DNA of 64,000 nt, from assembly GCF_025961835.1 (NCBI RefSeq), contig NZ_JAOQOK010000001.1, positions 3,286,001-3,350,000 of the forward strand, written 5' to 3'. The notes beneath the pieces are model-generated. The model saw only the letters and a program-made list of their open reading frames with translations. It was not told the origin of the DNA and did no database searches. The DNA is from Sphingobium sp. B2D3C (lineage in GTDB: Bacteria; Pseudomonadota; Alphaproteobacteria; Sphingomonadales; Sphingomonadaceae). Shown here one piece after another: positions 8,655 through 17,569 of the stretch (positions are counted from its first letter, which is position 1; each line of letters opens with the position of its first letter). The position numbers and the translations under genes are program-made.

Positions 8655-9146
8655 CGCAAGGCCGGATGGCGCGATGCTGGCAGGGCTGCGGCCATGCCAT
8701 CGCGAGCCGCCCGGCGCCGGAGCGATCCGGCTTCTTCTGTTCCGCCGGGCGCATGTGCTGAAACATCGCATCCGCACCCGCCAGAACAGTCCGGACCAGA
8801 CGTCCTCCGCCGTAGCAGGCCCGCCCCAATGGAGGCGCGCCAGACCCGGCAAGGCTCGCAAGGGCAGGGACGTGCAGGGGCAAGGCGCGACCACCGGATC
8901 ATCCGGTTCCTCGCTCCCCGCCCCGGCAGTGTGCAAGCGCTCAGGTCCTGGTCCCGCATGGGATCGCCTCTTTCGACGGGCCTGCCGATCACTCGGCTCC
9001 CGGGGCGGGATGGGTGATCGGCATGGGGACCGGCAAAGGGACGATGCTCCCGGCGCGGACAGGCATGGCAGGGTGTGTGCGACGCAGAAATTGCGAAACA
9101 GGCGCAGGCACCGGTTCAACCAGTTTCGAGTAGGAAAGTTAGTCAG
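8655..9146. other. 492-base gene-free spacer between rpsM and rpsK
   Basis: Open frames exist on both strands, but they encode low-complexity Arg/Ala/Pro/Gly protein with no recognisable family and no convincing start, so I call no gene. A 10-bp inverted repeat, TGCCGATCAC (8983-8992) and its complement (9014-9023), and a weaker one around 8669-8704, are the only structures seen. These two genes normally lie within a few dozen bases. Confidence 0.5.
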
Positions 9147-9536
9147 ATGGCACGGGAACCCCAGCGGCTTCGCAGGCGCGAGCGCAAGAATATCTCGGCA
9201 GGCGTCGCGCATGTGAACGCCAGCTTCAACAATACCATGATCACCATCACCGATGCGCAGGGTAATGCGATCAGCTGGTCCAGCGCCGGCATGATGGGCT
9301 TCAAGGGCAGCCGCAAGTCGACGCCTTATGCCGCGCAGGTCTGCGCCGAAGACGCCGGCCGCAAGGCCGCCGAGCATGGCGTGCGCACCCTCGAGGTGGA
9401 AGTCAAAGGCCCCGGTTCGGGCCGCGAATCGGCTCTGCGCGCGCTGCAGGCCGTCGGTTTTACCATCACGTCCATCCGTGACGTCACGCCGATCCCGCAC
9501 AATGGCGTGCGGCCGAGCAAGCGCCGCCGCGTCTGA
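9147..9536 (+). CDS. rpsK: 30S ribosomal protein S11
   Basis: A 129-residue protein with the S11 signature sequence: [20 protein letters not shown], then [20 protein letters not shown] and the C-terminal [19 protein letters not shown]11 forms part of the platform of the small subunit and contacts mRNA near the E site. The ATG at 9147 follows AGGAAAG. It is followed by a 128-base spacer with a large hairpin, then rpoA. In sphingomonads rpsD is not part of this cluster, and none is seen here. Confidence 0.97.
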   Translation: MAREPQRLRRRERKNISAGVAHVNASFNNTMITITDAQGNAISWSSAGMMGFKGSRKSTPYAAQVCAEDAGRKAAEHGVRTLEVEVKGPGSGRESALRALQAVGFTITSIRDVTPIPHNGVRPSKRRRV

Positions 9537-9549
9537 TTCGGCCCGACGA

Positions 9550-9587
9550 GCAGGGCGGGGGTTTCTTTGCGGAAACCCCATCCCTGC
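9550..9587 (+). other. Long hairpin between rpsK and rpoA
   Basis: The outer stem GCAGGG/CCCTGC and inner stem GGGGTTTC/GAAACCCC form one 38-base structure with a 2-base internal mismatch. No T run follows. It may stabilise or process the rpsK message, or attenuate rpoA. Confidence 0.55.
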
Positions 9588-9664
9588 CCGACCATTCCTT
9601 CTAAGGCCGGGGCCGGATCGCAGCTGCACTCCACCGTCCTCCGCCCAACTCCCAGGGGAAATAC

Positions 9665-10729
9665 ATGACTGTCAACATCCGGAACTGGCAGGAATTGAAG
9701 AAGCCCAATGGCCTCGAGATCAAGGCCGGGGGCGACCCGAAACGCCGCGCGACCTTCGTCGCCGAGCCGCTTGAGCGCGGCTTTGGCCTGACGCTGGGCA
9801 ACGCGCTTCGCCGCGTGTTGCTCTCCTCGTTGCAGGGCGCCGCCGTCACCGCGATCAAGATCGAGAACGTGCTTCACGAATTCTCGAGCCTCGCCGGTGT
9901 GCGTGAGGACGTGACCGACATCGTCCTCAACGTGAAGCAGATCGCGCTCAAGATGGAGGGCGAAGGCCCCCGCCGTCTTCAGCTCAGCGCCACCGGGCCC
10001 ACGACCGTCACCGCCGGTGACATCGTGGTGACCGGCGACATGGCCGTGATGAACAGCGATCTGGTGATCTGCCATCTGGACGAAGGCGCCAGCTTCAACA
10101 TGGAGCTGACCGTCGACACCGGAAAGGGCTATGTGCCTGCCGTGAACAACCGCCCGGCCGATGCGCCGATCGGCCTCATCCCGGTGGATGCGCTCTACTC
10201 GCCCGTGCGCCAGGTGGCCTACAAGGTCGAGAACGCCCGTATCGGCCAGGAGCTGGACTATGACCGGCTCAACCTGACGGTCGAGACGGACGGCACCGTC
10301 AGCCCCGAGGACGCCGTGGCCTATGCCGCGCGCATCCTGCAGGACCAGTTGCAGCTCTTCGTCCACTTCGAGGATGCGCTGCCGACCGCCGGCCCGAGCA
10401 CGGGTGCAGGCGCCGGTGCCGCAGCCGACGAAGGCGAGGGCGACGCGAACCAGATCAACCGCTATCTGCTCAAGAAGGTGGACGAGCTGGAGCTTTCGGT
10501 CCGTTCGGCCAACTGCCTCAAGAACGATAACATCATCTACATCGGCGACCTCGTTCAGAAGACCGAGGCCGAGATGCTCCGCACGCCGAACTTCGGCCGC
10601 AAGAGCCTCAACGAGATCAAGGAAGTGCTCTCCAGCATGGGCCTGCGCCTCGGGATGGACATCCCGGGCTGGCCGCCGGAGAACATCGAAGAGATCGCCA
10701 AGAAGCTCGAGCAGGAGCTTTTGGGCTGA
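9665..10729 (+). CDS. rpoA: DNA-directed RNA polymerase subunit alpha
   Basis: The assembly platform of RNA polymerase. The 354 residues show the N-terminal dimerisation domain ([20 protein letters not shown] with [20 protein letters not shown]), an Ala/Gly-rich linker near residues 240-258, and the C-terminal domain with [20 protein letters not shown] and [15 protein letters not shown], which contacts UP elements and activators. AGGGGAAATAC precedes the ATG. Its usual partner rplQ is pushed 1.4 kb away by a terminator and a radical SAM gene. Confidence 0.97.
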   Translation: MTVNIRNWQELKKPNGLEIKAGGDPKRRATFVAEPLERGFGLTLGNALRRVLLSSLQGAAVTAIKIENVLHEFSSLAGVREDVTDIVLNVKQIALKMEGEGPRRLQLSATGPTTVTAGDIVVTGDMAVMNSDLVICHLDEGASFNMELTVDTGKGYVPAVNNRPADAPIGLIPVDALYSPVRQVAYKVENARIGQELDYDRLNLTVETDGTVSPEDAVAYAARILQDQLQLFVHFEDALPTAGPSTGAGAGAAADEGEGDANQINRYLLKKVDELELSVRSANCLKNDNIIYIGDLVQKTEAEMLRTPNFGRKSLNEIKEVLSSMGLRLGMDIPGWPPENIEEIAKKLEQELLG

Positions 10730-10739
10730 AAGCATCGGG

Positions 10740-10812
10740 CCAAAGTGAACCTTTGACCCGGTTCAGCTTGGATGATGAGAAAAGCCCCTGCCGCAAGGTG
10801 GGGGCTTTTTCT
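10740..10812 (+). terminator. Tandem hairpins and rho-independent terminator after rpoA
   Basis: First, 10740-10751 pairs imperfectly with 10760-10771. Then AAAAGCCCC (10780-10788) pairs with GGGGCTTTT (10801-10809), followed by a T run. This is a convincing intrinsic terminator, so rpoA transcription should stop before the radical SAM gene and rplQ. Confidence 0.88.
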
Positions 10813-10904
10813 ATGTAGGTGCAGCGCAAGTGTTATTTTGAATATACAACGTTTATAAATTTCAATGATATTTGCATACTTCACCAGCGAATCTGTGAGG
10901 CCCT

Positions 10905-11990
10905 GTGCAAATTGGAACATTGAGCCGGCTTGGCGCCAAAGCGTTGCGTAGAAGCTTTACCGAAGCATTGTTTTTTCGATCGCGCATTAATTTCACGCGC
11001 CCGTCAGACATCAAAGCGACATTGACCGAGCGATGCAATTATCGGTGCGTCTATTGTGCGCACTGGCGGCAGAAACATTACACGGACGAAATGCCGCTGG
11101 AAGCTTGGAAGCACGCTCTTCGGTCGTTGAAGGATTTCACACCCGGCGGTGCGGTCCAATTTATCGGCGGCGAGCCGATGATCGTCCCGTGGTTTTTCGA
11201 TTTGGTTTCATTTTGTCACGAGGAAAGAATCGACTGGGGCGTCATCACGAATGGCTCCAGCCTCAGCGAAGCCCGGGTACAGGATATCGTCGCCGCAAAG
11301 CCTCTCAACATTGATGTCTCGATAGATAGCGCCCTTTCGGCCGAACATGATTCCTTACGAGGGGTTGCAGGATCATTCGGAAAAGTGCGTGCGGGCGTCG
11401 AGCGGCTGGTCGCTGAGAGGACGCGGACGCACAGCCGGTTCCTCATCCGGCTGAAACCGACGGTTACCAGGCAAACGATGACCTCGTTGCCAAACTTGGT
11501 AGATTGGGCCGAAACGCAAGTTGGCGTGTTTGTCGACTTTTCCCCGGTACGTCTCTGGCGCCAGTCTGATGTCCAAGCACTTTATCCGGCCACCCCGGAA
11601 GATTTACGTCAACTAGAGGCGGTGGTCGGCATCCTGATTAGGCGCAAAGTCGCCGGTGCACCGATTGAAACGAGCGCAGACAAGCTGTTGGCGATGATTG
11701 ATCATTTCTCGGGTCGTCCGAACAGTCACGGTGTTGGTCGATGTAGGGTGGGACTACGTAGCCTCGACATTCGCCCGAACGGCGATGTCATCCATTGCTG
11801 GAACTTCAATCGGATCGGAAATGTCCGCGAAGCTTCGATTGCAGATATCTGGGAGAGCGCCGAGAGGCGGGCCATGATCGAGCAAACCGTCGCGTGCGAT
11901 CTCTTCAAGACGACATGTAGCACCTCCTGTCATGCTCACAGGACCTTGCGTCAGGAGATTGCGCGCGGGATTCGCTATTTGCGCAGCTGA
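10905..11990 (+). CDS. Radical SAM protein with SPASM-like C-terminal cysteine cluster
   Basis: A 361-residue protein. The CxxxCxxC motif (CNYRCVYC, Cys 44, 48, 51) binds the S-adenosylmethionine [4Fe-4S] cluster, and GGEP follows at 88-91. Five later cysteines (280, 298, 331, 338, 342) with the PNGDVIHCWN and IGNVREASIADIW patterns indicate a SPASM/twitch-type domain carrying a further cluster. Such enzymes modify peptides or act as dehydrogenases; no substrate peptide gene is visible nearby. The start is GTG at 10905 after GAGG. The gene and its A+T-rich leader (10830-10880) stand out: a 60-base sample at 10981 is 52% G+C against 62% for one in rpoA at 10081. It lies alone between rpoA and rplQ and looks acquired. 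Confidence 0.8.
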   Translation: MQIGTLSRLGAKALRRSFTEALFFRSRINFTRPSDIKATLTERCNYRCVYCAHWRQKHYTDEMPLEAWKHALRSLKDFTPGGAVQFIGGEPMIVPWFFDLVSFCHEERIDWGVITNGSSLSEARVQDIVAAKPLNIDVSIDSALSAEHDSLRGVAGSFGKVRAGVERLVAERTRTHSRFLIRLKPTVTRQTMTSLPNLVDWAETQVGVFVDFSPVRLWRQSDVQALYPATPEDLRQLEAVVGILIRRKVAGAPIETSADKLLAMIDHFSGRPNSHGVGRCRVGLRSLDIRPNGDVIHCWNFNRIGNVREASIADIWESAERRAMIEQTVACDLFKTTCSTSCHAHRTLRQEIARGIRYLRS

Positions 11991-12008
11991 CGCACAGAAT
12001 GCTTCCCC

Positions 12009-12037
12009 TTGACTCTTCGCGCGCAACCCGCTTTAGG
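12009..12037 (+). promoter_or_regulatory. Candidate rplQ promoter
   Basis: TTGACT (12009-12014) and TTTAGG (12032-12037) are spaced by 17 bases, about 110 bases before the rplQ ATG. A promoter is required here because rpoA ends in a terminator and the intervening gene looks foreign. The -10 match is weak. Confidence 0.4.
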
Positions 12038-12147
12038 GCGGCGCTTCAAGTCCTTCTTGCAGGAGGCCGGGTTTTGGCGGTGCCCGTTATGCATCGCCTG
12101 GTACGGGGTGCCTTGCACGGCCCCATAACGAACGAAGGACTGGACTC

Positions 12148-12573
12148 ATGCGTCACAGATATGGCGGCCGCAAGCTGCAGCGCACTTCCGCTCACCGCAC
12201 CGCGATGTTCCGCAACATGGCGGCCGCGCTCATCAAGCACGAGCAGATCAAGACCACCCTGCCCAAGGCCAAGGAACTGCGCCCTTATGTCGAGAAGCTG
12301 ATCACGCTCGCCAAGCGTGGTGGCCTCTCCAACCGTCGTCTGGCCCATGCCCGCCTGCTCGACGACGCGCAGCTCACCAAGCTGTTTGACGTGCTGGCCG
12401 AGCGCTACAAGGATCGCGCCGGCGGCTACACCCGCATCATCAAGGCGGACATCCGCGCGTCGGACGCCGTGCAGATGGCGATCATCGAGCTGGTCGACCG
12501 CGACGAGAGCGCCAAGGGCCAGGACAGCGGCCCGGTGCAGACCGCCGATGAGGACGAGCTGGAAGCCGCCTGA
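12148..12573 (+). CDS. rplQ: 50S ribosomal protein L17
   Basis: A 141-residue protein starting [17 protein letters not shown], with [27 protein letters not shown], the conserved core of L17, located near the exit tunnel of the large subunit. The acidic C-terminal tail (residues about 118-141) is longer than in enterobacteria, as is common in alphaproteobacteria. AAGGA lies upstream of the ATG. It normally follows rpoA directly; here it has its own leader after the radical SAM gene and ends the ribosomal block with a strong terminator. Confidence 0.96.
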   Translation: MRHRYGGRKLQRTSAHRTAMFRNMAAALIKHEQIKTTLPKAKELRPYVEKLITLAKRGGLSNRRLAHARLLDDAQLTKLFDVLAERYKDRAGGYTRIIKADIRASDAVQMAIIELVDRDESAKGQDSGPVQTADEDELEAA

Positions 12574-12610
12574 AGCCGCCACAGCCCGCCTGACCAGACC
12601 AAGTATTTAA

Positions 12611-12643
12611 AAGGCCCCGCTGGCACGACCGGCGGGGCTTTTT
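12611..12643 (+). terminator. rho-independent terminator after rplQ
   Basis: AAGGCCCCGC pairs with GCGGGGCTT across a short loop and is followed by a T run (12639-12643). It closes the ribosomal protein block. Confidence 0.88.
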
Positions 12644-12751
12644 GCTGTCTGCTGATATGGAGCCGGGGTGACGGCGAGCCCGGCAATGCCGTGAGCGCGC
12701 GGGGCCGCAGCCCCGTCCCGCAGCGAGGCCTCTCCGTCATGTCCCTATCGA

Positions 12752-13552
12752 TCAGAGGCTCTTGCGCTGTCGGCTTCCGCCATGGCCGAGTGCCGCGCTC
12801 ATGCCGCGCGCGGCCTTGATCACGGCCGCGCTCAAGCTGGGCTGCATCTCGGCATCGTAACGCACGGCGGGAATGGCGACGCCAAGGCTGCCGAAGATCT
12901 GGCCGCGCGCATTGAATACCGGCGCCGCCGTGCCATTGGTGCCAAGCGCGCTGGGGCTGGTCGCCACGAAACAGCCCTGCTTGCGCACGCGCTCGTTCTC
13001 GGTCTGCAGCAGCTCGTAGGTCATCGGCGGCGTGCCTGCCTCCAGCGGTGGGCCTTGCCGCTCGATGGCGATGCGCACATCGGCCTCGTCCAGCCAGGGC
13101 AGCATGGCGCGGCCGAGCGCGCCCCAGACGAGCGCGCGCGTCTTGTAGGTCTCCACGACATATTGCAGCGGGTGGAGCGCGTTGATCGTCTCGATGATCG
13201 AGCAGCTATGCTCGTTCGGCAGGTAGAGGGCGAAGGCACAGGTCTCCTGAAACGCATCCGACAGGTCGGCGAGGAACGGCCTCGCAATGGCGCCATAATC
13301 GAATTGCGCGGCGACCATGGAGGAGAGGCGCACCAACTCGCGGCCGACGCGATAGCTGCCATGGCTCGACTTTTCGACGAAGTTCATCGCGCCCAGCGAC
13401 TGGAGCAGGCGATAGGCGGTGCTGGTTGGGATGCCGACATCCTCGGCGAGGTCGCGCGGGGTGAACTCGCCATGTTCGGCGACCGACTTGAGCGCCCGCA
13501 GCGCGCGCTCGATCGCGCCGGTCATTTCGGGAGCTTCACTGGCCTTTGCCAT
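12752..13552 (-). CDS. IclR-family transcriptional regulator
   Basis: A 266-residue protein. The N-terminal winged helix-turn-helix (about residues 10-70: ALKSVAEHGEFTPRDLAEDV, IPTSTAYRLLQSLGAM) is followed by the IclR effector domain (GTNGTAAPVFNARGQIFGSLG). IclR proteins commonly control aromatic or ester catabolism and bind small acids. The ATG at 13552 is used; two GTG codons directly upstream (13558, 13555) are alternatives, with AAGGA before them. It is the last gene of the leftward arm of the catabolic cluster, so it probably regulates that cluster; no autoregulatory site was identified. Confidence 0.9.
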   Translation of the reverse strand: MAKASEAPEMTGAIERALRALKSVAEHGEFTPRDLAEDVGIPTSTAYRLLQSLGAMNFVEKSSHGSYRVGRELVRLSSMVAAQFDYGAIARPFLADLSDAFQETCAFALYLPNEHSCSIIETINALHPLQYVVETYKTRALVWGALGRAMLPWLDEADVRIAIERQGPPLEAGTPPMTYELLQTENERVRKQGCFVATSPSALGTNGTAAPVFNARGQIFGSLGVAIPAVRYDAEMQPSLSAAVIKAARGMSAALGHGGSRQRKSL

Positions 13553-13690
13553 CACCACGCATCCTTCTTGCCGCGCAGGCCGTTTCCCGCCCGCTCCGCG
13601 CAGCCCAGCTTCGCAGGCTCTTAGGGAGTGGGCGGTAAATTCGCAATCACCGGACCCCGGTCGCGCGCAATGCCAATTTGCGGCGCGGCT

Positions 13691-14635
13691 TCAGGGGAAG
13701 TTCTTGCGTTGGACCGTCCAGCGCGGATCGGTGCAGAGCGTGCAATCCGCGCCGACGAACCAGCGCGCGGCGCGCGCATCGCCCTTGAGCTGCCAGTCCA
13801 GCCAGGCCAGCGCCACCGTGCCATAAGCCCCGCCATTTTTGAGCAGGAAGGTGCCGGAATGGGCGACATCCTTGCGCACTGCGAGCATCGCCGGGATGCC
13901 GCTGATGCGCGAGAAGTCGTCCGTGCCGTTGGGCAGGGCGCTGTCCTTCTCGCCATGAATATAGGCGATGGTTCCATGGATCGTCTCGAGCGATTTCTTG
14001 GTGATCTCGGGGGCGCCGGGCAGGCCGCCGGTGCCGATGTTCCACACGCCGCCATTGAGCATCAGCGTGGTCGTGACGCGCGGATCGGTGGAGGACATCG
14101 CCAGCGCCTGCAGCGTGCCGCAACTATGGCCGGAAACGCCGATCTTGCTGGTATCGAGCCGGCCCTTGAGCGGGCTGCCATCCTTGCTGTTCTGCGCCAC
14201 TGCCCAGTCGATCGCCGCCTTCATTTCGTGCGGCAACGTGCCGGTGGGGCCATCGAGCGGCGGCGGCGTTGCCGGCATGCCGAACTCCCGCGGCCAGCGC
14301 CCGAAATTATTCTCCTCGCCCTTGGGGCCGATCTTGCCCAGCGCCACGACGAGATAGCCATGCGCGGCAATGTGATCGAGCATGTAGCGATAGGCGTTGC
14401 CCTTGTCCGCGCAGCCGCCATTCGCCCAAATGAAGATAGGCAGCTTCTTGTCCCTGAGCGCGGCCAGATTGGCCGGCTGATAGACGGTGTGATGATCGAG
14501 GCCGTCAATCTCGTCGGTCATCGTCACCCGATAGGGGCCGGCTCCGCCGCTGGTGGAGGTGGTCGCTGGGGCCGCCGTGGCCAGCGCCGCGCCGAGCGCG
14601 AGGGATATCAGGGCCTTGCTGCTGCTGTTCAACAT
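13691..14635 (-). CDS. Secreted alpha/beta hydrolase
   Basis: A 314-residue protein with a Sec signal peptide (MLNSSSKALISLALGAALAT). The nucleophile elbow GHSCG puts the serine at 171. Asp231 (HGEKD) and His259 (VAHSGTF) fit the acid and histidine of the triad. The fold resembles dienelactone-hydrolase/poly-ester-hydrolase-like proteins acting in the periplasm or outside the cell; the substrate is unknown. The start at 14635 is chosen for the signal peptide and GAGAGGC upstream; the open frame continues to 14752 but runs through a hairpin. It is separated from the TonB receptor upstream by a strong hairpin and lies before the IclR gene in one direction. Confidence 0.8.
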   Translation of the reverse strand: MLNSSSKALISLALGAALATAAPATTSTSGGAGPYRVTMTDEIDGLDHHTVYQPANLAALRDKKLPIFIWANGGCADKGNAYRYMLDHIAAHGYLVVALGKIGPKGEENNFGRWPREFGMPATPPPLDGPTGTLPHEMKAAIDWAVAQNSKDGSPLKGRLDTSKIGVSGHSCGTLQALAMSSTDPRVTTTLMLNGGVWNIGTGGLPGAPEITKKSLETIHGTIAYIHGEKDSALPNGTDDFSRISGIPAMLAVRKDVAHSGTFLLKNGGAYGTVALAWLDWQLKGDARAARWFVGADCTLCTDPRWTVQRKNFP

Positions 14636-14676
14636 TGCTGCCTCTCCGGCTTCATCGGGATTTGAGAAATGGCCGG

Positions 14677-14711
14677 GGCGGCGGCGGGATGATGGCCATC
14701 CCGCCGCCGCC
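14677..14711. terminator. Perfect 15-bp G+C-rich hairpin after the TonB receptor gene
   Basis: GGCGGCGGCGGGATG (14677-14691) pairs exactly with 14697-14711 around a 5-base loop. It lies between the receptor stop (14722) and the hydrolase start (14635). Stem strength suggests termination or mRNA end protection, though the T run is poor. Confidence 0.65.
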
Positions 14712-14721
14712 TGCCGGTTCG

Positions 14722-17325
14722 TCAGAAGGTGCGCTTGAGCGACAGCGACCACTCGCGCGGCATGCCGGGATTGGCTGCCACGGTGCCCGAGTTGTTGTTG
14801 GGGCCGATGCCGGTCCAGTACAGCTTGTTGGTGATGTTGGTCACCTGCAGGGCAAGCTGCCAGTCGTCATCAGCCGAGTTCCAGGCGATGCGGCCGTTGA
14901 GCAGGCCGTAGGAGGGCAGATAGGACAGCACGTTGTTCTGCACCGTCAGGGTCTGTTGCCGCGAACGCCAGCTCCAGTCGAGGCGCGGCGTGATCGAACC
15001 GGTGGAACCGAGATCGAACTTGTATTGCGCGCCGACGCTGATCTGGCGCTTGGGCGCATAGGGCAGCGTCATGCCGTACCGCAGGCCGGCGCCCAGACCG
15101 CCCGACGGTGCCGTGCAGGTCGTCGGCGTGAGGGCCGGCGAGCAGCCCGACAGCTGATCGTACTTGAAGTCCAACAGCGCCGCCGATGCATCGATGAGCA
15201 GATTGTCGACCGGCTCGAGCGACAGTTCGGCTTCCAGACCCTTGAGCGTGGCCTTGCCTGCATTGACGAAATAGGAGCAGGTCAGGTCGTTGGGCGAAAT
15301 CGGGCAGCCGGCATTCGGTGCGGTCGTCACGCGGGAGAAGACACTCGCGATGAAGTCCGAATATTTGTTGACGAATGCCGAGACGTTTAGCTGCGCGCGC
15401 CGATCGAAGAACCGCGACTTGAAGCCGATTTCATACGCCTTGAGGTTCTCGGGGTCGAACGGAACCGCCTGCGCCGGTGTATAAGGACGGGGATTGATGC
15501 CGCCACCCTTGAAGCCGGTGGCGACGCTTGCGTAGGTCATGATATCCGGCGTCCACTGATATTGCAGCACGGCGCGCCAATCGACATTGTTGCCCTTGTA
15601 ATCGCCCTCAGCGCCATTCAGTCCGCAGAAGGCAACGTGGACGACGCCATAGTTCACGCCATTGACCGTGCAGGGGAAATAAGGCGCCGGGTTACCGGCC
15701 TGCACGCCCGGACGACCGCCCCGGAAGAAGCGGAACGTCTTTTCCTCCTCGGAATAGCGGATGCCGCCGTTCAGCTCGAGCTTGTCGGTGATCCGCCAGG
15801 AGGCATTGGCAAAGGCCGCCCAGTTGGTGGCGGGGATTTCGTCATATTCGGTGAAGATCAACAGACCCTGGTTGATCGTGCCGCGATAGGTGCCGAAGCG
15901 ATTGATGTAGAAGCCGCCCACGACCAGATCGACCTTGTTGTCGAACAGGCTGGAGGCAAGGCGTAGTTCCTGGCTGAACTGCCAGTTGGTCGCTTCATAA
16001 TCGATCAGCGCGTTGCTGAGCGGTGTGGCATCGAAATCCTGCACCCAGTTGGCCGTGAAGCTGCGATAGGCGGTGATCGAGGTCAGCTTGAGATTGTCAG
16101 AGAAGCTGTAATCGATGTTGCCGCTGACGCCCCAGCCATTCACGCGGCTCTGCGACTTGAAGCAATAGGGCGCGGAGCCATCCACCGGCTGCGCATCGCA
16201 GTAGGTGGAGTAATTGACATAGGGGCTCTTGGTGAAGCTGTCCCCCGCCACACCCCAGGGCGAATAGGGCACGAACGGCGAGGTGCCGGTCGTGGGATTC
16301 CACAGGTTGAGGCCGTTTGTGGGGGCCGTGGAATACATGGGATAGTTGCGGCTGAGGTTCAGCCCCGTCGTGCCCGGCGTGTAGCTTGTCGCGTTGGCAG
16401 TGCCGACAAAGATCAGCGTCTGCGGCGCGGCCTCCGAATCGTCGCGGGTAATATCGCCACTGATGTTGATCTCCAGATCCTCGGTCGGCACCCAGCGCAG
16501 CGAGCCGCGCGCCGCGACATAGGATTTGCCACCCTCCGTGCCGAGCTGGCACTTGCGGCCATCGGCTTGCGAGGGAATGTTGTAGACCGCGTCCAGTTGC
16601 GGATGGGTGCAGGCGAAGTCGTAGACCTTCACATAACCGTCCTGATTGCGCGACACGCCCGAGATGCGGGCGAACAGGCGATCCGGCACGATGGTGAAGT
16701 TAGCCGCTGCGCGCACGTCCACGCGATTGAGGCTGCCAACGGTCGCTTCCACGAAGCCGCCGTCATTGCCATCGGGCTTCTTGGTGTAGAGCTTGATGGC
16801 GCCACCGATGGAGTTCATGCCCGCCAGTGTGCCCTGCGGCCCGCGTAGCACTTCGACCCGCTCCAGATCGAGCAGATCGAGCACCGATCCGGTGAGCGTC
16901 GAATAATAGACGTCATTCACATACACGCCCACGCCCGGCTCGAAGGCGAGGCTGAAGTCGGCCTGGCCGATGCCGCGAATATGGGCCTGCAGCGACGGGC
17001 CCTGCGGATTGCTCTCGCGCAGGTTCACGTTCGGCGCCTTGGTGGCGATCTCAGTGATGCTGGTCTGGCCGCGTGCCTCAAGCTGCTGCGCGCTCAGCGC
17101 GGTGATGGCGATCGGCGTCGATTGCACATTCTGCGAGCGGAACTGGGCGGTGACGATGATGTCTTCCGTCTTCCCGCTCTCTTGCGGGGCGGCATCCGTC
17201 TGCGCGGCGGCCGCGGTGGCGAACAGGCTGGCGGGCACGCACAATGCGGCGGCCAGGGTGATGCGTGATATGCCACCGAGGCGGACATGGCCACGCGCGC
17301 GTCCTTTCAGAAACTCGGAAATCAT
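14722..17325 (-). CDS. TonB-dependent outer membrane receptor
   Basis: An 867-residue outer membrane barrel. The N-terminal signal peptide ends near ATAAAAQ, followed by a TonB-box-like EDIIVTAQFRSQNVQS, the plug domain (RVEVLRGPQGTLAGMNSIGG) and a long beta-barrel ending SLSLKRTF with the terminal Phe used for outer membrane insertion. It belongs to the large sphingomonad family of catabolic TonB receptors (not clearly siderophore type) and would import the cluster substrate with energy from TonB-ExbBD. The ATG at 17325 has GGGAGAGAG upstream. The A+T-rich 17326-17400 probably holds its own promoter. Confidence 0.93.
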   Translation of the reverse strand: MISEFLKGRARGHVRLGGISRITLAAALCVPASLFATAAAAQTDAAPQESGKTEDIIVTAQFRSQNVQSTPIAITALSAQQLEARGQTSITEIATKAPNVNLRESNPQGPSLQAHIRGIGQADFSLAFEPGVGVYVNDVYYSTLTGSVLDLLDLERVEVLRGPQGTLAGMNSIGGAIKLYTKKPDGNDGGFVEATVGSLNRVDVRAAANFTIVPDRLFARISGVSRNQDGYVKVYDFACTHPQLDAVYNIPSQADGRKCQLGTEGGKSYVAARGSLRWVPTEDLEINISGDITRDDSEAAPQTLIFVGTANATSYTPGTTGLNLSRNYPMYSTAPTNGLNLWNPTTGTSPFVPYSPWGVAGDSFTKSPYVNYSTYCDAQPVDGSAPYCFKSQSRVNGWGVSGNIDYSFSDNLKLTSITAYRSFTANWVQDFDATPLSNALIDYEATNWQFSQELRLASSLFDNKVDLVVGGFYINRFGTYRGTINQGLLIFTEYDEIPATNWAAFANASWRITDKLELNGGIRYSEEEKTFRFFRGGRPGVQAGNPAPYFPCTVNGVNYGVVHVAFCGLNGAEGDYKGNNVDWRAVLQYQWTPDIMTYASVATGFKGGGINPRPYTPAQAVPFDPENLKAYEIGFKSRFFDRRAQLNVSAFVNKYSDFIASVFSRVTTAPNAGCPISPNDLTCSYFVNAGKATLKGLEAELSLEPVDNLLIDASAALLDFKYDQLSGCSPALTPTTCTAPSGGLGAGLRYGMTLPYAPKRQISVGAQYKFDLGSTGSITPRLDWSWRSRQQTLTVQNNVLSYLPSYGLLNGRIAWNSADDDWQLALQVTNITNKLYWTGIGPNNNSGTVAANPGMPREWSLSLKRTF

Positions 17326-17569
17326 TGGCTCTCTCCCTCAACTCGAATTTTGAAAAAATCGGCTGTCTGGACTCAGAATTTTGTCTTTTTACGTCGTCTG
17401 AAAACTGGCGTGGCCCGGTCGATGCGGTCTGGCTTCGTGCCTGTATCTGCGCGATTGCGTGAACCGGATCGGGCCCTGCTCCCCCTTCTTCCCCTCCTTC
17501 TTCAGTGTCTGGCGCGCACCCTCCGGCAGAGTCGCTCAGGCGACGAGCCATAGGGTGTCGCGAGTGTCG

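Noticed and set aside
8581..9216. 211-codon plus-strand frame across the rpsM-rpsK spacer
   Set aside because: Begins inside rpsM and ends inside rpsK out of frame; product is low-complexity and lacks a start signal.
8238..9629. 463-codon minus-strand frame over rpsM, spacer and rpsK
   Set aside because: It opposes two certain ribosomal genes, and its spacer portion has no recognisable domain.
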